Positions 6,997-14,658 of a stretch of DNA of 64,000 nt are shown one piece after another; position 1 is the stretch's first letter, and each line of letters starts with the position of its first letter. Both the position numbers and the translations under genes were made by a program. The stretch is from an uncultured Altererythrobacter sp. (lineage in GTDB: Bacteria > Pseudomonadota > Alphaproteobacteria > Sphingomonadales > Sphingomonadaceae), in assembly GCA_913055875.1 (NCBI GenBank), contig CAJXJY010000001.1, positions 558,001 to 622,000 on the forward strand, written 5' to 3'. The notes below the pieces were generated by a model. It was not told the DNA's origin and searched no databases. It saw only the letters and a list, made by a program, of their open reading frames with translations.

Positions 6997-8090
6997 TCCT
7001 CGGTCCGGATCAGCACGGTCTCGCCGATCAGCGCGAACAGGAAGAACGGCGCCCATGCCGCGAGGAAGGGCGGGTAGCCGCCGAAACTGCCCATCGCCAA
7101 GGCGGCATTGTCGACCACGAAATAGGCGAAGCCCAGCGCCATGGCGATGATCGCGCGCACGAACAGGGCGCCCGAGCGAGCCAGCCCGAAGGCTGCGATC
7201 GCCCCCAGGAGCGGCATCAGCATGGCCGACAGCGGGCCCGAAAGCTTGTGCCACCATTTGGCGCGCAATTCGCTGGTACGCCGCCCGACGCGCTCATAGG
7301 CGGAAATCGAATCGGACAGCTCGAAGAAACCCTGCGTATCCGGATCGACGCTGTCGAGTTCGATCTGTTCTGGCGTCAGTCCCTCGCCGACGGTCATCGT
7401 CTCGGCGGTCGTGGTGCCGGCCGAGGCGACGTCGAACCGTTCGATACCCTCGAGCCTCCAGCCCGGATTGGCATAAATCGCGCGTTCGGCGCGGACCTGT
7501 TCGGCGAGCATCCCGCCGGGGGCGCGGCGATACCAGGTGACGCCCTGCATCCGAATATCGTCGCCGCGCCCGTTCAGCGACGATGCGGTCAGGATATTGT
7601 CGCCATCGGTGAGGTACACGTTCGAGCGGGTATCGGGCTCGCGCGGAACGGGGCCGAATTCGGCGCCTTCCCATGCCTTCAGGGTTGCCGTCGCGCGCGT
7701 CACGACGCGTTCGTTGAAGGCGAAGCTTGCCGCGGAGACCACCGCGGCTGTGAGGAACAGCGGCGCCAGCACCTGGTGGGCGCTCAGCCCCGCCGCCTTC
7801 ATCGCGATCACCTCGCTGTTCTGATTGAGCGTGATCAGCGTGATGATCGTGGCGAGAAGCACCGAATAGGGCAGGAAGCGCGCGATCAACTGGGGGATGC
7901 GCAGGCTGGCATATCTGAGCAGTTCGCCCTGTCCGTTGCCCGCAACGGCGAGAATCTCGCCGCTGGTACTCAGCAGGTCGAGCATCATCAGCACCAGCAC
8001 CAGGATCGCCAGCATCGCCACGATGCGGACGATGAACAGCTTCGCCAGATACAGCGTCAGCGTGCGCGAGGGGAAGAAATCGAGCTGCAT
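6993..8090 (-). CDS. lptG: LPS export permease LptG
   Basis: LptG pairs with LptF and the ATPase LptB to pull lipopolysaccharide from the inner membrane onto the LptC-LptA bridge. The 365-aa protein has the YjgP/YjgQ layout: three N-terminal membrane helices (about residues 15-35, 60-80, 100-125), a periplasmic beta-jellyroll domain (130-270) and three C-terminal helices. It starts 9 bp after the lptF stop codon. Assignment of F versus G rests on gene order and on the MQLDFFPSRTLTLYLAKLF start, so swapped names are possible. Confidence 0.85.
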   Translation of the reverse strand: MQLDFFPSRTLTLYLAKLFIVRIVAMLAILVLVLMMLDLLSTSGEILAVAGNGQGELLRYASLRIPQLIARFLPYSVLLATIITLITLNQNSEVIAMKAAGLSAHQVLAPLFLTAAVVSAASFAFNERVVTRATATLKAWEGAEFGPVPREPDTRSNVYLTDGDNILTASSLNGRGDDIRMQGVTWYRRAPGGMLAEQVRAERAIYANPGWRLEGIERFDVASAGTTTAETMTVGEGLTPEQIELDSVDPDTQGFFELSDSISAYERVGRRTSELRAKWWHKLSGPLSAMLMPLLGAIAAFGLARSGALFVRAIIAMALGFAYFVVDNAALAMGSFGGYPPFLAAWAPFFLFALIGETVLIRTEE

Positions 8091-8099
8091 TCGGGGGAC

Positions 8100-9329
8100 C
8101 TATTCCGCCGGCGCCGCTTCGAAATCGCGCTTCTTGCGGCGCCCGAACAGCTTGCGCAGCCGCTTGACCAGCTTGTCGAACCACACCTCCAGCGCGCCGA
8201 TCGCCTGCCCGCCGGGGACATGCGCGACGCGCCAGTACATCCATATTATCAATGCGGCGAAGATCAGCATCGGACCCCATAGCGAGATCAGCGGATCGAT
8301 GCGGCCGAGCGCCGCGATATCCTCCCCGTACTGGTTGACCTTGTGATAGCTCACCACCATCACGATCGAGACGAACACGCCGAGCGCGCTGGTAGATCGC
8401 TTGGGCGGGATCGCCAGCGCCACCGCGAGCAAGGGCATCAGCGCCATCATCACCACTTCGACGAGGCGGAAATTGAAGCTCGCCTGGCTGCCGGCACGCT
8501 TCTCCGCACTCTCGCGTTCGTCCCACCCGATCCTGAGCAGTTCGGGCAGGATATATTCGCGCTCGGCATCGCCGCGGGCGCGGAATTCCTCGACCCTGGG
8601 CAGGTCGATCGGCAGGTCGTGGCGGCTGAAGCTGAGTACGCGCGGGGTTGCATCCTCGCCGCCGGTATCCTGCACGATGGTGCCGTCGGTCAGCCGCAGG
8701 ATGATGGTGTTGGGATCGTCGCTGGTGGCGAGGAACGCGCCTTCGCGCGCCGAGATCGACAGCACCTGGCCCCTGGCATTGGAAACGCGTGCGAAGATGC
8801 CCTGCAGCTTGCGCCCGTCATCCTCGCTCGCCTCGATCCGCAGCGCCATCCGGTCCGCCAAGGTGGTGAATTCGCCGACCTTGATCGAGGCGCCGAGCGC
8901 GCCCGAACGCAATTCGTATTCGAGCTGCTCGTAATAATAGCGGCTGACCGGCTGGACGTAGAACACCAGCGCGACGTTGACGAGCATCAGCGCGGCGGTG
9001 ATCGCATAGGGCACACGCAACAGCCGCCCGTAGCTGAGGCCCACCGCGCGCATCACGTCGAGCTCGCTCGAGATCGCCAGCTTGCGGAAGGCGAGCAGGA
9101 TTCCGAGCAGCAGGCCGAGCGGGATGGCGAGGCTGGCATATTCGGGAATCAGCGCGCCGAGCATCTTGAACACGACGCCGATCGGCCCGCCCTCGACCGC
9201 GACGAAATCGAACAGCCGCAGCATCTTGTCGAGCAGCAGCAGCGACGCGGCGAGCGCGAACACGCCGAGCATCGGCAGCACGGTCAGCCGGAAGACGTAG
9301 CGGTCGATCTTGGGTAGGAAGTTGAGCAC
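8100..9329 (-). CDS. lptF: LPS export permease LptF
   Basis: This is the partner permease of LptG in the LptBFGC lipopolysaccharide extractor. The 409-aa product has the YjgP/YjgQ fold with helices near residues 15-35, 60-85, 100-125 and three more after residue 285, and a periplasmic domain between. The N-terminal IDRYVFRLTVLPMLGVF matches the usual LptF start. A basic C-terminal tail (KRLRKLFGRRKKRDF) faces the cytoplasm. It is the first gene of an lptF-lptG-GNAT operon. Confidence 0.87.
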   Translation of the reverse strand: MLNFLPKIDRYVFRLTVLPMLGVFALAASLLLLDKMLRLFDFVAVEGGPIGVVFKMLGALIPEYASLAIPLGLLLGILLAFRKLAISSELDVMRAVGLSYGRLLRVPYAITAALMLVNVALVFYVQPVSRYYYEQLEYELRSGALGASIKVGEFTTLADRMALRIEASEDDGRKLQGIFARVSNARGQVLSISAREGAFLATSDDPNTIILRLTDGTIVQDTGGEDATPRVLSFSRHDLPIDLPRVEEFRARGDAEREYILPELLRIGWDERESAEKRAGSQASFNFRLVEVVMMALMPLLAVALAIPPKRSTSALGVFVSIVMVVSYHKVNQYGEDIAALGRIDPLISLWGPMLIFAALIIWMYWRVAHVPGGQAIGALEVWFDKLVKRLRKLFGRRKKRDFEAAPAE

Positions 9330-9416
9330 GTGCGCCGTGATTTGCTGATTGTTGCGCTGCCCCTAGCGCGAAAATCGGCGGCGGTCATGCCCTGTCATGA
9401 AATCGAGGCCGGGCGT

Positions 9417-9806
9417 TCAATTCCAAATTCGCTCGACACCGAAATTGTCGAACAGCTTTTCGTTGGACACGAGAATCAGGCTTTCCGATCTGGCCTGGTA
9501 GATCAGCAAACGGTCGAATGGATCGCGATGCGGAATTTCGAGCATTCCCGCTCCCACGGCATGCCGGGGCTGTATCGGCAGCAACTCGAATTCGGACACC
9601 GGATCGTCCCGAGCGAGCTCGGCGATCGACGGGGCGGCGGAAGGCAGCTTGCCCAGACCGACCTTGATCGCGAGTTCCCAGATCGTCGCTACGCTGAGAA
9701 AGGCGCGGCGTTCCGGATCGGCGATTGCGGCCTTCGCACGCTCGGGTAGCCGCTTGTCGTCGAGCCGCCACCACAGAAAAGCGTGGCTATCGAGCAGGAG
9801 ATTCAT
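9417..9806 (-). CDS. PIN-domain toxin, VapC family
   Basis: PIN toxins cleave RNA with a metal held by clustered acidic residues. The 129-aa protein shows Asp6 in LLLDSHAFLWW, Glu45 in ATIWELAIK, and the acidic residue of HRDPFDRLL (about 95), as in the VapC group with short Phd partners. Its start overlaps the antitoxin gene by 20 bp, the usual arrangement for a coupled type II pair. It is shorter than many VapC proteins but looks complete. Confidence 0.85.
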   Translation of the reverse strand: MNLLLDSHAFLWWRLDDKRLPERAKAAIADPERRAFLSVATIWELAIKVGLGKLPSAAPSIAELARDDPVSEFELLPIQPRHAVGAGMLEIPHRDPFDRLLIYQARSESLILVSNEKLFDNFGVERIWN

Positions 9807-10068
9807 CGGGAAATATTTCGCTGTCTTCCCAGAGGGCCAGCTCTTCTTCGGTCAGAGGCGCGAACGCGTCGTCGGGTACGGTGAACCGGCCCTTCCACGC
9901 TCCCGGAACGCGCGGCGGCTTCTTTTCGACCGGCACCAGTTTGACCACCGGCTCCTTGCCCCTGGCGATTACGATCTCCTTGCCTTCCAGCGCGGCCGCG
10001 ATCAGGCGCGACAGATGCGTCTTCGCCTCGTGGACGGTGAAGGTGGTCTTGTCGGGCGGCGCGTTCAT
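9787..10068 (-). CDS. Antitoxin, Phd/YefM-like
   Basis: The 93-aa antitoxin should bind and inhibit the adjacent PIN toxin and repress the operon. The N-terminal half (FTVHEAKTHLSRLIAAALEGKEIVIARGKEPVVKLVP) is the Phd/YefM DNA-binding fold. The C-terminal half, with WKGRFTVPDDAF and an acidic stretch, would wrap the toxin. The start ATG (10066-10068) lies only 9 bp from a pair of 13-bp direct repeats that probably form the operator. Confidence 0.87.
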   Translation of the reverse strand: MNAPPDKTTFTVHEAKTHLSRLIAAALEGKEIVIARGKEPVVKLVPVEKKPPRVPGAWKGRFTVPDDAFAPLTEEELALWEDSEIFPDESPAR

Positions 10069-10077
10069 CGCCCAAAA

Positions 10078-10104
10078 TTAGCTAAGTCAACTTAGCTAAG
10101 TCAA
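10078..10104 (-). promoter_or_regulatory. Operator repeats of the toxin-antitoxin operon
   Basis: Two identical 13-bp copies of TTAGCTAAGTCAA are separated by one base, and each contains the palindrome TTAGCTAA. On the minus strand each copy supplies a TTGACT that could serve as a -35 element, so bound antitoxin would block the promoter. The distal copy overlaps the clpS stop codon (10101-10103). Confidence 0.65.
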
Positions 10105-10481
10105 GCTTTCTCGAGCGTGCATTGCAGCGGGTGCTGGTTCTCGCGCGCGAAATCCATCACCTGGTTCACCTTGGTCTCGGCGACCTCGTAGGGGAACACG
10201 CCGCACACGCCGACGCCGCGCTGGTGGACGTGCAGCATCACCCGCGTCGCTTCCTCCATGTCCATGCGAAAGAAGCGCTTGAGCACGATCACGACGAATT
10301 CCATCGGCGTGTAGTCGTCGTTGAGCATCAGCACCTTGTACTGGTTGGGCTTCTTCGGCTTGGTCCTGGTCCGGGTGGCGACGCCGAGCTGCTCGTCGGT
10401 ACCCGCATCGTCGCCGTCTTCGTTGGCCCCGCGGATCGCGGGCGGAAACGGAATATGGGGAGGGAGGCGGGTCGGAATCAT
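10101..10481 (-). CDS. clpS: ClpS adaptor protein
   Basis: ClpS delivers N-degron substrates to the ClpAP protease. The 126-aa product has a poorly conserved N-terminal extension of about 45 residues and the ClpS core: [26 protein letters not shown]-like helix residues, and the [14 protein letters not shown] turn that contacts ClpA. The start MIPTRL (10481) is preferred over an upstream in-frame ATG because the longer form adds residues unlike the family. The toxin-antitoxin operon lies directly downstream. Confidence 0.9.
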   Translation of the reverse strand: MIPTRLPPHIPFPPAIRGANEDGDDAGTDEQLGVATRTRTKPKKPNQYKVLMLNDDYTPMEFVVIVLKRFFRMDMEEATRVMLHVHQRGVGVCGVFPYEVAETKVNQVMDFARENQHPLQCTLEKA

Positions 10482-10552
10482 CGCTCGGGCCAATATCGTA
10501 TCGGTGTCGGCTATCGCAAGGCTTTGGCGCAAACGCCTTAACGCGCGGCAAA

Positions 10553-10588
10553 CGAAAAGGGCCGGACAACCAGTCGGCTGTCCGGCCC
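10553..10588 (-). terminator. Intrinsic terminator after the phasin gene
   Basis: A perfect 10-bp stem (10559-10568 with 10579-10588) encloses a 10-nt loop and is followed on the minus strand by TTTTCG. It lies about 70 bp past the phasin stop codon. Confidence 0.75.
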
Positions 10589-10658
10589 CCGTTCGTTGCG
10601 AGCGGGCCCCGGGGGGAGGGGAGAGGAGAGGGGCCCGGTCTCGCAGGATCCGTCAGGC

Positions 10659-11432
10659 TCAAGCGGCCTTGCGGACCTTTTCCATCGCCAGGCTGGCGCG
10701 GCTCGAAAGCGGCGCGAAGGTGTCGTTGGCCAGCTTGACCCACGCTTCGGTGGTCTTCGAAACCTGCGCGACGGCGGCGTCGAAATTGCGGCTGGCGAGC
10801 TTGCCCTGCAGCTGGACGAATTCGGTCGGCGACTTGACCGCGGCCATATCCTTGACGTCGGCGGTCACGGTCTCGGCGGCGCTCTTGGCGTCTTCGAACT
10901 GGCCCTTGGCGATGTCCTGCACGCCGGCGACGTAGATCTTGCCCGATTCGACGAGCGCTTCGAGGTTGCCCTTATTGAAGTCGTTCATCTCGGCGGCGTA
11001 TTCGGCGCCCTTGTCGTAAGCCGCCTTGGCGCGTTCCTGAACGTTGGCGAGGCCTTCCTTCACCTGCGCGGTGTAGTCGGCGGTCTTGGTCTTGGCTTTG
11101 GTCATGATGGTCTCCTTGGGAGCGGTTTTCGCGGCGGCCGGCTTAGCCTTCTTGGCCGCAGTCTTCTTCGCGGTGGTTTTCTTCGCGGTGGTTTTCTTCG
11201 TGGTGGTTTTCTTCGAGGCCGCCTTCTTGGCGGTGGTCTTTTTCGCGGCGGTCTTCCTGGCCGCAGCCTTCTTCGGCGCGGCTTTCTTGCGCGCCGGCTT
11301 GTCGGCCTCGACCGCGTCGGCGACCTTGGCAGTGCTTACGGCGTCCTTCTTCGCGCCCGCCTTCTTCGCGGAGGCTTCGGCATAGGCCTTCTCCGCCGCC
11401 GCATCGATCTTGCTGTCAGGCTGGGTAGCCAT
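10659..11432 (-). CDS. Phasin with Lys/Ala-rich N-terminal extension
   Basis: Phasins coat polyhydroxyalkanoate granules. The C-terminal 148 residues form a phasin domain (TADYTAQVKEGLANVQERAK through MEKVRKAA). The first 108 residues are a low-complexity tract of repeated AAKK/TTAKK units like histone-H1-type or PhaF tails, which could bind DNA. An internal ATG at 11105 is preceded by AAGGAG six bases upstream, a far better ribosome site than the weak AGGA before the long start. A short phasin of 148 aa may therefore be made from the same mRNA. The promoter carries two identical 12-bp boxes. PhaC lies two genes upstream on the same strand. Confidence 0.85.
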   Translation of the reverse strand: MATQPDSKIDAAAEKAYAEASAKKAGAKKDAVSTAKVADAVEADKPARKKAAPKKAAARKTAAKKTTAKKAASKKTTTKKTTAKKTTAKKTAAKKAKPAAAKTAPKETIMTKAKTKTADYTAQVKEGLANVQERAKAAYDKGAEYAAEMNDFNKGNLEALVESGKIYVAGVQDIAKGQFEDAKSAAETVTADVKDMAAVKSPTEFVQLQGKLASRNFDAAVAQVSKTTEAWVKLANDTFAPLSSRASLAMEKVRKAA

Positions 11433-11474
11433 GGTCGTAAATCCTGTGCTTTGCGTGCATGAACCGTTTCATGC

Positions 11475-11534
11475 TGCACTGCACAAAATAGCTATTGCAT
11501 CTGCGAAGTCAAGGACTTTTTGTGCACTGCACAA
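11475..11534 (-). promoter_or_regulatory. Phasin promoter with twin repressor boxes
   Basis: On the minus strand TTGACT (11507-11512) and TATTTT (11485-11490) are spaced 16 bp. Two identical copies of TGCACTGCACAA lie at 11475-11486, overlapping the -10 element, and at 11523-11534, just upstream of -35. TGC/GCA-rich boxes of this kind are the known targets of PhaR, the PHA-responsive repressor. No phaR gene is in the window, so the regulator is inferred. Confidence 0.65.
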
Positions 11535-11553
11535 TAATTGTCAAACGCCTGAA

Positions 11554-12675
11554 TCAATGACGTTTTATCGGGCCCTGCCGCATCACCCAATTGTCCGAAC
11601 CCGAATTGGCAACCACCATATCGAGCTTGCCGTTGCCGTCCATGTCGCCGAGCGCGAGACCGTATGTGTCGGCCGGGTCGCCCTTCATCGCCTTGGTCCT
11701 GAACGTGCCCGAACCGTCGTTCAGCAGCAGCGTGTTGACGCCGTTCGCCCCCGCGACGGCATCGATGTCGCCGTCGCCGTCGAGATCGCCCGCAGCCAGC
11801 GCCTGCAGCACGCCGAGATCCTCGGCGGCCTCCCGCGGCAGGCCGTATTGCAGGTCGCCCTTGCCTGCCAGCCACTCGATGCCGGACTTCCCGGCGAGCA
11901 TGATGTCGGGAATCCCGTCGCCGTTGAAATCGCCCACCACGCCCGCGCGATGATCGCCCTTGGTCCCGGCGAGTTCGTGGACGGTGAACTGGCCGGTCCC
12001 GTCGTTTTCGAGCACCAGGCTGGTGTTGTCGTCGCGCCGCGCGACCAGCACGTCGATATCGCCGTCGCCGTCGAGATCGGCTGCCTGCCCGCCGGTCGCC
12101 CCGCTGCCGTCGGCGACGATGTCCGTGGCCGGCTCGAGCCCGCCTTCGCCGTCGCCGAGCAGCAGCAGGTTGGCCCCGAGCCGCCGGAACACCACCAGGT
12201 CGGCGACCCCGTCGCCATTGGCATCGAGGCTCACTCCGCCGCGCGCATATTCGCCGTCGCTCTCGGCGACCGAGTGGAACGCGAAGCGCCCGGTGCCGTC
12301 GTTGTGGAACACCATCACCGGCAGCGAATCGTGCACCGTCATCGCGTCGAGATCGCCGTCGCGGTCGAGATCGCCGAGCTGGATCGTGTAGCTCGATGCC
12401 ATCCCGTCGCCGACCGGATGCGCCCATAGCGGGCGCCCGTTGCCGACGTTGAGGAAAGCGAAATCGGCCTCGGCCCAGTGGCGCCCGTTGGCGACCAGCA
12501 CGTCGACATCGCCGTCGCCGTCGATATCGCCGAGCGTGACCGCGGCGGAGAGCTTGTCGCCGAGATCGAACGGCACCCCGTCATTGGGACTGAAGCTCTG
12601 CGCGGCGACAGGGTGCGCGGCGGCGAGCAGGGCGCAAGCGGACAGGCCGGCGACCCGGCGCGAAGCAATGTTCAT
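11554..12675 (-). CDS. Secreted VCBS/FG-GAP repeat protein
   Basis: The 373-aa product has a signal peptide (about residues 1-25, ending HPVAAQS) and then seven or so repeats of about 45 residues, each with a calcium-loop motif such as DIDGDGDVDVL, DLDRDGDLDAM, DANGDGVADLV and DMDGNGKLDMV. These are FG-GAP/VCBS blades that would fold into a beta-propeller outside the cytoplasm. No enzymatic domain is present. The gene starts 4 bp after the phaC stop codon, so the two are probably cotranscribed, an unexpected pairing with no evident functional link. It may act in surface attachment or matrix binding. Confidence 0.8.
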   Translation of the reverse strand: MNIASRRVAGLSACALLAAAHPVAAQSFSPNDGVPFDLGDKLSAAVTLGDIDGDGDVDVLVANGRHWAEADFAFLNVGNGRPLWAHPVGDGMASSYTIQLGDLDRDGDLDAMTVHDSLPVMVFHNDGTGRFAFHSVAESDGEYARGGVSLDANGDGVADLVVFRRLGANLLLLGDGEGGLEPATDIVADGSGATGGQAADLDGDGDIDVLVARRDDNTSLVLENDGTGQFTVHELAGTKGDHRAGVVGDFNGDGIPDIMLAGKSGIEWLAGKGDLQYGLPREAAEDLGVLQALAAGDLDGDGDIDAVAGANGVNTLLLNDGSGTFRTKAMKGDPADTYGLALGDMDGNGKLDMVVANSGSDNWVMRQGPIKRH

Positions 12676-12679
12676 GGTC

Positions 12680-14533
12680 CTACCTCGTCTTGACGTAGCG
12701 CCCGGGGGCGTCCTCGATCACTGTGTCGCCCTTGCCGCCGGGCTTGCGCTTGCCCCTGGCGGGCACTGTCGCGTCGTCGCGGTCATGCAGCCAGTCGAGC
12801 CAGTGCGGCCACCAGCTGCCCGGATGCTCGGTCGCCCCGTCGACGAATTCGGCGAGCGAATGGGCGCCGCTGTCGCCGGTCCAGTACTGGTATTTCTGCG
12901 CGTCGGGATGGTTGACCACCCCCGCTATATGCCCCGACCCCGCGAGCAGGAAGGTGGTGTCGCCGGTGAAATGATCGGTCGCGCGCCACACGCTTTCGGC
13001 GGGCGCGATATGATCCTCGCGCCCGGCCTGGATATAGGCCGGGGTCTCGACCCGCGTGAGGTCTATCGGCGTGCCGTCGGCTTCCATCGCGTCGGGCCGG
13101 ACCAGCCGGTTGTCGCGATAGAGGTCGCGCAGGTAGTCGCCGTGCCATTTCGCCGGCAGGTTGGTGACGTCGCCGTTCCAGTGCAGCAGGTCGAAGGCCG
13201 GATAGTCCTCGCCGAGCAGGTAATTGTTGACGACGTAGTTCCAGATCAGGTCCTTGCCGCGCAGCGCGTTGAAGGTCGCGGCGAGATAGCGCCCGTCGAG
13301 ATAGCCGTCGGGCGTCAGTTTGCCGATCGTCTCGAGATAGGTATCGTCGATGAAGTTGAGCAGTTCGCCCGCCTTCTCGAAATCGACCTGCGCGGTGAAG
13401 AAGGTCGCGCTCGCGACCTTGTCCGCCTCCTCGCGCCGGGCGAGGATCGCCAGCGTCGCGGCGAGCGTCGTGCCCGCGACGCAATAGCCGATCGTGTGGA
13501 CGGCGGGCACGTCGAGCCGCTCGCGGACATGGTCGATCGCGTCGACCTGCGCCCTGATATAGTCGTCCCACACAACGTCCTTCATGCTCGCATCGGCCGA
13601 TTTCCAGCTCACCACGAACACGCTGAGCCCCTGGTCGACCGCCCATTTGATGAAGCTCTTCTTCGGCGTCAGGTCGAGGATGTAGAAGCGGTTGATCCAC
13701 GGCGGGAAGATCACCAGCGGAACGGCCAGCACCTCTTCGGTCGAAGGCGAATACTGGATCAGCTGGTAGAGCGGCGTCTCGTGCACCACCTTGCCCGGCG
13801 TCGCGGCGAGGTTCTCGCCCAGCGTGAAGGCGTCGGCGTCGGTATGCGTCAGCTGGCCGCGCTTCAGATCGGCGATCAGGTGCTGCATGCCCTTGACCAG
13901 GTTCTGCCCCCCGGTGTCGATCGTGCGCTTGAGCACCACCGGGTTGGTGGCGAGGAAATTGTCCGGGCTCATCGCCTCGACCAGCGCCTGCGTGGCGAAA
14001 GCGAGCTGCGCCTTCTTCTCGTCGGGCACCCCTTGCGCATCCTTCGCCGCGCGCATGAAATACTCGGCCAGCATCAGATAGGTCTGGTGGAGCAGCGCAT
14101 AGGCGGGATGCTCGCGCCATGCCGGGTCGGCGAAGCGCCGGTCCTTGCGCGGCAATTCGGCCGGTTCCTCGCCGCCGTCGTCCTCGGTGCCGCCGAGCAG
14201 CGAGCCGAACACTCCCTGCCACACCTGCATGCTTTCCTGCATCAGCTGCTGCGTCGCCGCGGGGTCGAACGGAGTCTGCCGCGCCCAGCCCTGCGTCATC
14301 AGCATCCACTGCGCCGGATCGAGCATGGCGGTCTGCGCGCGGTCTGCGCCGAACTGCTCGCCGAGGAACTCCATCCACATTTTCTGCAACTGCGCCGCCA
14401 CCGCGGTCCACGGAGAACCCTCCGCATCGCTGCGCGCAGCCATGCCGGGCAGGCCGAAAGCGCCGAACATCTCGCGCATCGCTTCGCCCTGCATGTCGAA
14501 CAAAGTGCCGAACGCATCCTGCCGGTCTGCCAT
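12680..14533 (-). CDS. phaC: Class I polyhydroxyalkanoate synthase PhaC
   Basis: PhaC polymerises 3-hydroxyacyl-CoA into PHA granules. The 617-aa length fits class I. The N-terminal third (1-190) is the variable region, followed by the alpha/beta-hydrolase core. The lipase-like box is GYCVAG (349-354) with catalytic Cys351, the Asp is in GREDHIAP (Asp507) and the His in GSGHIAG (His535). The start at 14533 (MADRQ) was chosen over an extension of 17 residues into the intergenic region. Its partner phasin is downstream on the same strand. Short-chain monomers are likely for the class. Confidence 0.93.
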   Translation of the reverse strand: MADRQDAFGTLFDMQGEAMREMFGAFGLPGMAARSDAEGSPWTAVAAQLQKMWMEFLGEQFGADRAQTAMLDPAQWMLMTQGWARQTPFDPAATQQLMQESMQVWQGVFGSLLGGTEDDGGEEPAELPRKDRRFADPAWREHPAYALLHQTYLMLAEYFMRAAKDAQGVPDEKKAQLAFATQALVEAMSPDNFLATNPVVLKRTIDTGGQNLVKGMQHLIADLKRGQLTHTDADAFTLGENLAATPGKVVHETPLYQLIQYSPSTEEVLAVPLVIFPPWINRFYILDLTPKKSFIKWAVDQGLSVFVVSWKSADASMKDVVWDDYIRAQVDAIDHVRERLDVPAVHTIGYCVAGTTLAATLAILARREEADKVASATFFTAQVDFEKAGELLNFIDDTYLETIGKLTPDGYLDGRYLAATFNALRGKDLIWNYVVNNYLLGEDYPAFDLLHWNGDVTNLPAKWHGDYLRDLYRDNRLVRPDAMEADGTPIDLTRVETPAYIQAGREDHIAPAESVWRATDHFTGDTTFLLAGSGHIAGVVNHPDAQKYQYWTGDSGAHSLAEFVDGATEHPGSWWPHWLDWLHDRDDATVPARGKRKPGGKGDTVIEDAPGRYVKTR

Positions 14534-14658
14534 GGTCGCTCCCGTAATCGCTCTTGGTTGGGCGATAGCGAAAACAGCTTCCAACCGCGACCGCTATTCG
14601 CCTAGGACTTTCTCAACGGGCCTGGCCCGCAATCGTGCCGCAACAAAGACAGCGAGTG

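Noticed and set aside
12440-14605. A very long plus-strand open frame opposite phaC and the VCBS gene
   Set aside because: It is an antisense frame kept open by GC-rich codon bias. It has no domain, while both minus-strand genes are clear family members.
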